From the NCBI GenBank assembly GCA_963930775.1, contig OZ005704.1:3038001-3102000 (forward strand): a stretch of 64,000 nt of DNA, written 5' to 3'. Positions 23,677-33,818 of the stretch are shown piece after piece. The stretch's first letter is position 1. The number at the start of each line of letters is the position of its first letter. This DNA is from Cliona cf. orientalis (lineage: Eukaryota; Porifera; Demospongiae; Clionaida; Clionaidae). Both the position numbers and the translations under genes were made by a program. Under the pieces are notes generated by a model that was not told the origin of the DNA, made no database searches, and worked only from the letters and a program-made list of their open reading frames with translations.

Positions 23677-26600
23677 ATGACTTACTTGCACATTTTGTTG
23701 TGTCTACTATCAACTCAATTCCTAACTGCAGAGAGCGTAATAAAAAAGATCATCTGCATTCAAGAATCTGAAGGCAATCAACCTTCTGAGTGTTCTAATT
23801 GTAGCTGGTATGGAACTCTTACACCCACCATATCGCTGCTCATTGAAGATAACACTGACTTAAAATTTTGCAATAGCCAAATGAAATTAAGTGACTTGAT
23901 TCATGTTAGCAATAAGACCAATATATCAATTTATGGTCTTAGTATGACAGTCATTCAGTGTCAGAACGTGAGAAATGATCCAGGCAATGGTACTGGATTT
24001 AGGTTCACGAACATCTCACAGCTTCAAATAGGAAACCTATCATTTCATGGCTGTGGTGCAATACACAACGGATCAACTATCCTCAATAACAGCCAAACAA
24101 TGGCCTTCTTAGCGAGCATTTACATTTATTATTCGGTAAATGTACTAGTAAGGCAAGTCAGGATAGAAGATGGGAATGGGACTGGATTAGCAATCATTGA
24201 CACTACTGGATATGTGGAAATCTCACACAGCTTTTTCAATAACAACAGCATCAAGGGTAACACCACCTTGTCAGGTGGGCGGGGCATGTATATAGATTTC
24301 ACTTATTGTCCTCCCGGTGAGGTTAGTGGGTGCAATAATTTCAACAGAAACAACAAAAATTCCACTTATGTGCTTACCTGCAATACCTTTGAGGCTAATC
24401 AAGCTGAATTACATGTAGATCTAGTCATGAAATGGCACCATAAACCTACACCATTGCAATATCGAGCTCAGAAGAAAATATTTCAAGAAATAGGATTCGG
24501 TGGTGGTCTCACCATCTACATCAGAGCTGATGCTTCTGGTAATAATGTTACTATGGAAAATTGTAAATTCTATGCTAATAGAGCTATTCTAGGAGGAGGC
24601 CTATTACTTAGTTTTCACGATGCACCTAGCAATAATTCAGTTTCCATTAGAAATTGCTCTTTCAACAATAACACTGCAGAAAGAGGTGGTGGTGGTATAG
24701 ATGTTGGATTCCTCATTGTTAATGATTACCCAACAGCACAGCTAGCCAGTGGAAATTCTGTAATGGTTAACCAATGCAATGTGACAGGGAACATTGCTGC
24801 ATATGGTGGTGGTACAAAACTATTCAGTACAAGGAACTTACACAGGAGTCTGAACAATACTATTTTGTTTGAAAATTGTCGGTGGGAACAGAACAAAGCT
24901 CAATTTGGTTCAGCTATTGAGATATCTCCACATATCTGGGACATTATTAGCACAGGATACCTGCCACATCTAGAGTTCAAGGACTGCAATTTTTCATCAA
25001 ACTTCAGACAAGAGATTAAAATAGAAGAAGGGCTCTCTGCCAATTACACATGGGGAAAAGGTACAATTCTTCTATCTTCCTTTCCAGTTTACTTTTCAGG
25101 TAAAAACATATTTCAATCTGGTAACAGTTCCGCCTTGTACGCATCATCTAGTTGTATTAAATTTGCTTCTGGATCATACGTAGAATTCAACAATAACACA
25201 GGCTATGAAGGTGCAGCTGTCGCCTTGATCGGATTATCTTCACTTCATGTAGATGATAACAGTACATTTCTTTTCGTTAATAACACAGCAATAACTAAAG
25301 GAGGAGCAATAACTTACCGATCAAACACTAAGCTTGATTTTGTATCTTCAAAAAGTTGCTTTATTCAGTATGTTGGTACTACTAAATCTGTTGAAGAACG
25401 AGCTATAATATTTCAGTTCAAGGATAATAAAGTGAGCACTGGTAGATATCGTTACGGCCAAACAATATTTGCAACAACCATACTTCCATGTGTGAGGGGT
25501 TGCTCTGGAAGGGAAGGCAAGGAATCTGTACATGGCTTAAACTGCATTGGAACATTTAAGCTTATAAATGAAAAGTATCATGAAATAACTACAAGTGGAG
25601 CTAGATTTGCTGTTCAGAATAGCTATGTTAAACATCCGATAAGCGTTATACCCGGTCAAGAAATTGAGTTTGAATTTCAACTTTTTGATGATCTTGATCA
25701 TGAAACATTTGACTCTTACCATGTTTTGCTGGACAAGAGAAGCAGTAGACAAGGCAGTGTACATTTGGATCCAATTTATGAATACATACTAGACAAACGA
25801 GTGCGATTGTATGGAAATCCAGGGGATAAAGCACATGTCTTTCTTGGGACAACTGGATTTAGAGAAATAGCAATATCATTTGAGATCAAGATGGAGCAAT
25901 GTCCTCCAGGATATGTTACCTACTTAAATGCAAAACTGAAAAGCATTGAGTGTGTTTGCTCTGCCAATACACCCAATAAAACTTACATGGGAATAGAACG
26001 CTGCAATCAAAATGAACTAAAAGCATACATGAAACATGGCTATTGGTTTGGCTATGACGGTTCACTTGAAACCGAAGAGACTTTGAAATCAGGATACTGC
26101 CCTCAAGGATTCTGTTTTGTAAAAAGATCTGAACTATTTAATTCGAGCAGTGAATCACTCACTCAATTTGTCTGTGGTAACTATCGACAGGGAAAGCTGT
26201 GTGGCAGTTGCATTGCCAATCATTCACTCTATTTTCACAGCAGCAACTATAAATGCTTCGCCAACAAGAATTGTGAAATAGGATTCCTATTGTATTTAGT
26301 GTCAGAAATAGTTCCAGTATCTATCCTATTTATGGCTGTTATTTTCTTCAATGTCAGGCTTACTTCTGGGGCTGTGAATGGGTTCATATTCTTCATTCAG
26401 TTCATTGATACTATATTTATTGATGCGAATGGGTTAATTCCATTGCATCCCATTCTAAGTGTATTAACGTCAGCTTATCTCTTCATATACAGGATGTTTA
26501 ACTTGAACTTCTTCACCTTGGATCAGCTGTCATTCTGCTTGTGGAAGGGAGCAAACACTCTTGATATCCTCGCTATTAAGTACGTTACTATCATTTATTC

Positions 26601-27531
26601 TCTTTTTCTGGTGTTCATAACTGCACTTCTAATGAAACTTTGCAACATTACACGTTTTAAACAAAATACAGTGTTTCAACTTACATCATCAGATACCTCA
26701 GTTAAGGGAACCGTAATCCATGGCTTTTCTACCTTTTTTGTGATGTGCTACTCTCAGTGTGCAAAAGTAACACTATTCTTGTTGACTCCCTCAAATATCT
26801 ACTCAGTAGGGTCACCAAACAAGCACAACACCACAAAAGTAGTTTTCTATGCTGGAGACTATTTATACTTCTATAATGCTCACTTAAAATACGCTATTCC
26901 AGCCTTAATTATTGGAATTGTGCTCATTTTGATGCCCCTGATTCTTCTCTTGATTTATCCTCTGTGCTATAGAGTATTTGCTACACTTGGAATTCAGGAA
27001 ACCAGATTTGTAAAAGTTCTTTGCAAGGTAGCACCTCTGGAGAAGATGAAGCCACTATTTGATTCATTTCAAGGTTGCTATAAGGATAAATACCGTTTCT
27101 TTGCTGGACTCTACTTTTTGTACAGACTTGTAGCATTAATTAGCTTCCTTGCACTAGATTCATTGACTATCTTTTACATTGCACTGCAAATACAATTGAT
27201 TCTAATGCTGGCTCTTCAGGCGACCACCTATGCTTACAGAAAACGCTCACACAACATCCTAGACACGTTGCTTTTTGCTGATCTAGCTATCATTAATGCA
27301 CTAACAATGTTCAACTACAAACTAGCAGTGAGCAATGATAATCTTCTTACTATTAATATACTGAGTGGAATTCAAGTATTTCTGATTGTACTACCACTGC
27401 TGTACATACTCTGCTTTGTTTGCTCAAACATTATTATGAGAATCAAGATGAATAAAGCCGCAAAAAAGGAAGAAAGTTTAATGGACACTCTGGGACTTAT
27501 TGACTACCGAGAGTATAACTCTACTATGTAA
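23677..27531 (+). CDS. beta-helix ectodomain, Cys-rich, multi-TM surface protein
   Basis: Single-exon CDS of 1,284 codons from the ATG at 23677, which opens a signal peptide (MTYLHILLCLLSTQFLTAES). Residues about 60-600 carry many NxS/NxT sites and repeated short blocks of the type xNNNx...GGGI/GGGL, characteristic of a right-handed parallel beta-helix (pectin-lyase-like fold). About 740-865 is Cys-rich (CPPGYVTYL, CVCSANTPNK, C-G-N-Y...G-K-L-C-G-S-C). About 866-1250 holds nine or ten hydrophobic segments, then a short basic/acidic tail. It is therefore a plasma-membrane protein with a large glycosylated ectodomain. I do not see GPS, class-B GPCR or ion-channel signatures. Similar large single-exon genes occur as expanded families in sponges as far as I recall, but their role is unknown to me. 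Confidence 0.85.
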   Translation: MTYLHILLCLLSTQFLTAESVIKKIICIQESEGNQPSECSNCSWYGTLTPTISLLIEDNTDLKFCNSQMKLSDLIHVSNKTNISIYGLSMTVIQCQNVRNDPGNGTGFRFTNISQLQIGNLSFHGCGAIHNGSTILNNSQTMAFLASIYIYYSVNVLVRQVRIEDGNGTGLAIIDTTGYVEISHSFFNNNSIKGNTTLSGGRGMYIDFTYCPPGEVSGCNNFNRNNKNSTYVLTCNTFEANQAELHVDLVMKWHHKPTPLQYRAQKKIFQEIGFGGGLTIYIRADASGNNVTMENCKFYANRAILGGGLLLSFHDAPSNNSVSIRNCSFNNNTAERGGGGIDVGFLIVNDYPTAQLASGNSVMVNQCNVTGNIAAYGGGTKLFSTRNLHRSLNNTILFENCRWEQNKAQFGSAIEISPHIWDIISTGYLPHLEFKDCNFSSNFRQEIKIEEGLSANYTWGKGTILLSSFPVYFSGKNIFQSGNSSALYASSSCIKFASGSYVEFNNNTGYEGAAVALIGLSSLHVDDNSTFLFVNNTAITKGGAITYRSNTKLDFVSSKSCFIQYVGTTKSVEERAIIFQFKDNKVSTGRYRYGQTIFATTILPCVRGCSGREGKESVHGLNCIGTFKLINEKYHEITTSGARFAVQNSYVKHPISVIPGQEIEFEFQLFDDLDHETFDSYHVLLDKRSSRQGSVHLDPIYEYILDKRVRLYGNPGDKAHVFLGTTGFREIAISFEIKMEQCPPGYVTYLNAKLKSIECVCSANTPNKTYMGIERCNQNELKAYMKHGYWFGYDGSLETEETLKSGYCPQGFCFVKRSELFNSSSESLTQFVCGNYRQGKLCGSCIANHSLYFHSSNYKCFANKNCEIGFLLYLVSEIVPVSILFMAVIFFNVRLTSGAVNGFIFFIQFIDTIFIDANGLIPLHPILSVLTSAYLFIYRMFNLNFFTLDQLSFCLWKGANTLDILAIKYVTIIYSLFLVFITALLMKLCNITRFKQNTVFQLTSSDTSVKGTVIHGFSTFFVMCYSQCAKVTLFLLTPSNIYSVGSPNKHNTTKVVFYAGDYLYFYNAHLKYAIPALIIGIVLILMPLILLLIYPLCYRVFATLGIQETRFVKVLCKVAPLEKMKPLFDSFQGCYKDKYRFFAGLYFLYRLVALISFLALDSLTIFYIALQIQLILMLALQATTYAYRKRSHNILDTLLFADLAIINALTMFNYKLAVSNDNLLTINILSGIQVFLIVLPLLYILCFVCSNIIMRIKMNKAAKKEESLMDTLGLIDYREYNSTM

Positions 27532-28248
27532 ATCTTGAGAGTAGCTATCACAAATGAACAAAGAGCAGCATGCAGTAGCAGAATTAATAATAGCTTACTA
27601 TTAATATAATATAGCTCAGTGTTATTAAAATTATAGTATGCCATATACGTGTGCAGTGTGGAAATTAATCAACAGGGGTTTTTTGGCTCATGGCAAGCCT
27701 GTCACTAGTACAGTTTAAAATTGCTTACCATGTATCCTGACATACACGTGGACATAATTATTATTATAATACACGCATACAGGGAGTGGACACAGGATAT
27801 AGAGTAGGGTAGGGTATTATCGGACGGAGGCAGTTACTGGACGCCTCGCACATAATTGCGTTTATACGGCCAACGGTATTACGTAATCTTTCACCATTTG
27901 CCATGAGGTAGGGGCCATGTAAGTACTACCTATATCTCATTTCTTGTGGTGTGCATCCACACAGAAGCTGCACAATGCTGCTCTAAACAGTTGCAACTTT
28001 TTCGTATTTCTTTCAAGAAGCTGGTTTTTCATGGTAGCTAAGATTTATGCATATTATTACTATGGTACAGCAGCATCAATTTTTGATGAATTATTTTTTC
28101 ATTTGGTATGTGCATACTAGAATGTATGGAGAATTTTTAGAATTTTTTCCGGAATTTTTTGACCTTATTGTAAGCATAAACCAGATATTTTTTGTAAAGA
28201 ACTTTCAGAGGTAGTTTCTGGACAATGCATATATTGCATTACTTAATG

Positions 28249-28447
28249 TAGAGTAAGCGACCAATCATCGGACACCGTCGAAATTCGGACGCCTTTCCTG
28301 GGGAAACGGAAGATGCTATCGACGTCGATCTTGCACCAGTATATGCATCCTCCCACACGCTACTTTGATCCCGCATCTGAGCTTCCAGCTTTGCGGGGTG
28401 TGGTTTTTACGTCCAATTAAAGGATGCGTCCGATATACATCATAAAT
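28249..28447. repeat. left subterminal inverted repeat of the 9.9-kb element
   Basis: Starts TAGAGTAAGCGACCAATCAT and holds CATCGGAC, ATTCGGACGCC, GCGTCCGAT and further CGGAC-type motifs. Inverse partner at 37135-37333. The outer 447 bp (27802-28248) carries more CGGAC/TGGAC copies but is otherwise diverged from the right arm. Confidence 0.85.
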
Positions 28448-28769
28448 CGTCCAGTTTGGTCGATATTCGGACGCAGCTCGTAAAATTGTTTTTGAAGAGT
28501 TTTATTTCACTGAATTTGGAAATTAGTAACCTCTATAGTATATATATCCACTATTAGGCCTCCAAATCAGACCCCCCCAGTGCCCTTGTTTGTGCTAACC
28601 GCGAAAACCACAAAATCGTTACTAGCGTGATCAATTTCCGGACAGTGGCTTAACCTGCCATGAACGATGATATCAAACATTTCACACATATAGAGCATGC
28701 ATAAGATATTATAAAGTTATATTATTAGATTTAGACCAGTCTACATCATGTTGCAATTGGTATCAGTCA

Positions 28770-31700
28770 TTAAGTGCTACATAGGGAACATTGCCAGTGA
28801 TCTGGAACTTTCTGGGGGGCAATTTTCACACATGAACAGTGATACCATTGCTTACAGCCTTCACACTCAATCATGAAGGAATCATACTCCTCTGGTAGCT
28901 TGCATGTACAGTAAACTTTGATATTCAGTGATCTATCAGTTGGGCGAGGTAAAAATTCTCGTGCTCGTGACACCTTAGGAAATGGTGACATCACTCCATC
29001 CGATAAGCACGTGTACAGATGAGATCTCATTTGTTTTTGATTGAATGAAACGTCAGCAGGTGAGTTACCTGCACACACTTCAACTGCATATGCCACAGCA
29101 AATAATCCACAATCTAGAGTTCCATTTTGCTGCTGGACAGGTAGCTTCCTTAGCTTCAAGGTAGTATGGTTTTGGGGAACGGAATAAATCTTGCATATCT
29201 GCAAAACTGTGGCTAAGTTGAGCATCATGAATGAGCCCAAACTATCCATCACTTGAATCACTCCATTACCACAGCATGATACACACAACCAATGCTCGGA
29301 GCTCCCTACAGATCCGTGACAAAATTTATCTTTATACAATGCTACGTACCTCTGGCATTATAGTAGTGTACAAACCTGTGTGTAGTACTTGTACAGACGG
29401 AACGTCTCGTGATATTGGCTTGAAGTCAAGATGATGGCCAAGACATGTACTTTGAAACCCTTTCAGTCTAGGATACTGCTCACTCAGCAGTGTCTGTGCT
29501 GCATTGATAATATTATCTGTGAGTTCTTTCCCTGTTTGCAAGACTTCACGATCCCTCTGATTGAGAAAGAGGTCTTGTATCCACCAGTTAATGTCTGGAT
29601 CAGGGTCATTGTCAGAAACCAGTACAGGCTCAGAAGTCACCAACACTACAAGTATATATTATTATCATGACAGGGTCACAGGGGGTGGTGGTGAGGGGGG
29701 GGGGGATTCTTATTAATTTTTGTTACACCATCCTATTAAGCACCTTGTTTTCTCTTCCTCCTAGCCACACCACAACGTGGGTTCCAATGGTCATCCTTTG
29801 CAGTTGTCAATGATGTTTGCGGGCCTGGGCTATCTGCTTGATGATGTCGAGCTGGATACTTTGAGTCCTCTGAATATTTTTGACATTATCTTGTCATAAT
29901 AATAATAATTTATCATTAATTAGATTCAAATTACCTCTTCCCCTAGTTGATCTCTGAAAACAATTATTTTCTTTCAAATTGTCGACTTGCAAAATTTTAG
30001 AATCATCTCCTGTATTTAATTATTATGCTGCGTGGCATAGGTAGCTAGAACTATGCTGGCCCATCAGATAATGCTATTATTGTCAGCCAATGTACTATTA
30101 ACTAAAAAATTGAGAATTTTGCTCGCCTATAATTGCTGCCCCCCAGTCATGTCATAATGCCATTTATTACCTATTTTCACTCTGCTTCTGGTCAACGGAC
30201 GAGGACGGTCTTCCTTGTTTGGTGATAATCCTGCAGGATCTCTTGGTGTAAATCCTGCATTAAATTTTTATAATAATAATGCGAGTCTGCTCATGAATTT
30301 GCATATCATAATAATATTATTTAGAAAAATGGTATGTGCATAAATAACCTGTGCAGTGTGGATTTTAACGGTCGGTCATCGGCTAAAATCCGACCAACAT
30401 GGCTCCATGGCCGCCCAAATCACTCCTGGTCGGACATATGGCCGCCTTACCATCGCTTGCCAGTATAGTTTGCAATGCACGTGCGTTCTAATACTGCTGG
30501 CTGACAGTGGTCACTAGCTGGGGGATGTTAGTAGTAGTAGTCACAAGTTACCATACTTAGCACCCACTTAGCTTACAACTTTTACTACTCTGTGCTGTGG
30601 TTTGTGGTAACTGTACCTTTGCAGCTGAACATACATGTAGCTATAGCTGTATAGCTGTGCTTGTGCATGCAAGCCATTGCTGCTACCTTCCCTTGCAAAG
30701 ACACTAGTCTTATATCTGGCTGTATTACGCATGGAAATGTACAATGCATATGATGTCCGATCAACAGTTAGTGATGTCTGATCAAACTGGAATATGGTCT
30801 GACATTTGTCAGATCATCAACAAAAAATTATAATCCACACTGCTGTGGGGGGAATCCATTTCCTCTTGGATGACCTAGAAGTTGGTTTTTTTTTACTGCT
30901 CTGACTGTTTGATGGCAATCCTAATCCCAGATCAACTGAAAGCTTTGTGACTCCTGGATATTAAGTGAATAGCTTGATAATTGTGGAGTGGGAAATTATC
31001 AAGGGAACCTGATTCTTTCAACCATAGAAATATGATCAAAGGTACTGCCACATTTGTACCACAAGTGATGAATTTGTATGTTATTGTTGTTAGTACAACT
31101 ACCTTGTTTTCCTAAAGGCAGGTCTTTCTGGTGTGACTTATTTTCTTGCAACAACATACCACAAGGTGACTGCACTGCTTCTATAATAATAAACACAATA
31201 ATATTATTATTAATTAAGATTATAAGATTTATGTACCCTCTTTTTTTCTATGCTTCATAATCACCAACTGAGTACCATCATCATGTGAAAGCTTTGAAGT
31301 TTCTGCATGCATGTATAAAGTGGATCTGCATATTAAGCATGATGTAAAAATTAATATGACATTGTAGTACCTGGTTGTGACTGTCGGCTTCTTCTCATTG
31401 ATCTGCAAGGAGGCTCTTTTCCGTATTGACTGCCGTTCACTGTACCTGGTTGTTCTCTTCTCCTGGTTGATCTGCGAGGAGGCTCTTTTTTGTACGGACT
31501 GCCGTTCACTGTACCTGGTTGTCTGCTAATTCTTCCAGTTGATCTTTGAGGAGGCTTTTTTCTGCACTGACTACCTGCTGCTGTGAGTAAAATTAATGGC
31601 ACAGTAACATGGGGAAAATGTCTGAAGTAAACGTAAGGGAGGAAAGAGGGAGTATAGGAATACACATGCAAACAATGTGACAAAATTAATACTATAATTA

Positions 31701-31996
31701 CATTCTTTTCTTTTTAAGTTAGTCAACACATCAGACGATTCTGTTGAATCTGCATTAATTTGAAATCAAGCAACGATACAAGCTTGTACTTAGCATAGGT
31801 ACCATAGAGAAAGGGTGTGTCAACCAGATAGTCATCATTGTCATGAGCAGAATCTGACCAGTGAACAGTCTTCTTGGTAGAGCCTACAAAAATATATTTG
31901 ATCAAGAATCATCTTTTTACAGATGCCACAATTATAAGGGAGCCTGCAGTAAACTGCTCACCAGCTATATTTGTGGCTTCTGCCCACCTTGGTTCT
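28770..31996 (-). CDS. Ulp1/C48-family protease with PHD finger (transposon gene, multi-exon)
   Basis: Clear exons: 29305-28770 (stop TAA), 29645-29376 (donor GTTTGT), about 29868-29744, about 30255-30192, with further candidates near 30930-30850, 31190-31100, 31577-31372, 31884-31690 and 31996-31960. The protease part has the expected SEHW (His), VMDSLGS (Asp), QQQNGTLDCG (Gln and Cys) catalytic pattern of Ulp1-like cysteine peptidases, preceded by NIINAAQTLL as in transposon-borne relatives. The last about 50 residues form a C4HC3 PHD finger (VYCTCKLP..., MIECEGCKQWYHCSC, WQCSLC). Upstream exons are Lys/Arg/Ser-rich with a tandem QPGTVNG...KEPP.RS.RR repeat, NLS-like. C48 enzymes cleave ubiquitin-like conjugates, and C48 genes occur in several DNA transposon groups. 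The middle exon borders are tentative. Confidence 0.65.
31372..31577 (-). repeat. coding tandem repeat, basic (about 60-70 bp x 3)
   Basis: Three near-copies of a unit encoding G-S-x-Y-x-K-E-P-P-x-R-S-x-R-R...QPGTVN, inside a minus-strand exon of the C48-PHD gene. DNA-level repeats include GTACCTGGTTG at about 31368, 31443 and 31511. The peptide is strongly basic and resembles a disordered DNA-binding or nuclear-targeting linker. Confidence 0.7.
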
Positions 31997-32140
31997 GTGA
32001 GCAATATATAATAATTATATAAAAATAATATCGCCAAGCATAATTATTGCATTCGTAGTTGCTTACAAGTACAGATTCATCCATAGATATTATCACCTTC
32101 GGGCAGATCAATTATCGGTCACTCAAAAATACAAAATCCC

Positions 32141-32586
32141 TAGCCTCGTCCCCAGGCCCTTTGAGGAGGAGGAGGAGAAAGGGCCTGGTACACACTATTT
32201 TCGCATGCTCCGTTACCCTAAGAATCTTAGGGGATCAGATACTATAGTATACTTCCTAGTATACTTGCCCTTTGACCTTTATTCCTCGCGCTTTCGCGAG
32301 GAGAAAATGGCAGACTCAGACGGATCGATTTTCGAGCGAGATTTCGAGACAGCTGTTGCCATGCCGATTGGTGGTGGGACTTGGACTTGGAACAGCAATG
32401 GCTCGCATTTAGCATGCGCGTTATCGCAAAGGTCAGGAGGTCATTCCGTATTCTTTACATGTGTTGGACCGTTTCACTATTATACACGTGGTAAGGATTC
32501 GTGTATGGAAAATTTGACACATGCACAAACAGTGTGTACCAGGTCCTTTCCCCTCCTCCTCCTCAAAGGGCCTGGGGACGAGGCTA
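32141..32586. mobile_element. MITE with TAGCCTCG termini and 8-bp target duplication
   Basis: Inverted ends TAGCCTCGTCCCCAGGCCCT (32141 on) and its complement ending at 32586 extend for about 50 bp with few mismatches. AAAATCCC flanks both sides (32133-32140 and 32587-32594). An 8-bp duplication fits hAT- or P-type elements. It is 446 bp with no gene; the frame running 32205-32723 crosses it and is spurious. Nested in the 9.9-kb element. Confidence 0.85.
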
Positions 32587-32896
32587 AAAATCCCCATGCT
32601 TGGGGCGTGAGCCAAGTTGATCCAGACTTGACCTCAACTTGCCATGTGGTCACGCTGCCCAGTACTGACGGACGGATAGAACCGATTGCTCACAATGCAT
32701 ACGGGACAATAAGCGATGCATAGTGTACCAGTGAGAACTGATTTTGAGTTAAGGGCACTATTAGCAACTGAATTATTCTTTTCCAAATTTGAAGTACCTA
32801 GCACCCATATTATTATAAGCCAGAGGATTATTGTGCCAAGTCTGCTACACATGCACACTACAGAATGTAATTACACTTCTGCTTAGTGGGTTTGTA

Positions 32897-33357
32897 TACC
32901 GTATGGTGGGTAACTTTCGTGGGGTGCTAATTTTCGTTATTTTCGTGGTTGACTTGGCAATCACGAAATTTTCCCACCCACGAAAATTAATGCCTCTTCT
33001 TTGTAATACTAAGCCATACCTACAGAGACTTGGACAAAAGGCATGAGATAGAAGAATATTAATGTCGACGATCTGTCAGCTGGATGACAGCGGCTACTGT
33101 TACTTGCTAACACTGGAAAGTATTGGCCACGCTGCCACGAAGTTTGTGGCCACTTCCATCATCATGGACTCGCATAGTACCATATCACCATATCGCGAGT
33201 GCGTGTATTGATTACATCATCGCTTGTGCAACAGTGCCACGCCACTAGTCTAAGACTGGTCGCTGTCACGAATTTAAAATCATGATAATTATTTTTGAGG
33301 GCCTTTTCGGACTTTCCACGAAAATTAGACCCCACGAAAATTACCCGCCATACGGTA
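32897..33357. mobile_element. TACCGTATGG MITE, complete 461-bp copy
   Basis: TIRs TACCGTATGGTGGGTAACTT and, inverted, TACCGTATGGCGGGTAATTT, continuing for about 38 bp through TCGTGGGG. Flanked by TA. A second internal CACGAAA...TTTCGTG palindrome follows the left TIR. Two decayed relatives lie at 10223-10365 and 14208-14620. Confidence 0.85.
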
Positions 33358-33818
33358 TAACTTAAGCTTATCTCATGTGTCATAATTACCCCGCGCACAT
33401 GTACAAGGGGTAAAACCATTGGTTTGTCCCTCTGTTGTGGGCTACTCTAGCGAGCTAAACTCCCTTTTGCTTACCGCTCAGTGGGCGTGGTTTTTCAAGC
33501 TCATAAATCGCTAAAATTTAAATGGCTTACTAGTGCTACAAAACGTGCATTCTCTATTCAGCATACCTGAGGTTTATCAATCACACCCACTCTACTGGAA
33601 GCAACTGTACATACTCAAACTCAGTGTAGGAAAGTGTTGTCAAGTCATAATAACAGCTCTGCAGTAGAGTATTGCAATACTATGCTACAGAGAATTCGGG
33701 GTATGTGCTATAATAATAATATATAGAGAGAGCTCTAGTTATTGTGAAGGCTTAATGCCAGCCTACTTCCCTAGCCTATAAAGTAAGATGTACCACCCAT
33801 GAGCTATCTTTTGTTATG

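Noticed and set aside
32205-32723. 172-codon open frame on the plus strand
   Set aside because: It runs through a TIR element with 8-bp target duplication (32141-32586), has no ATG-associated context and no recognisable domain.
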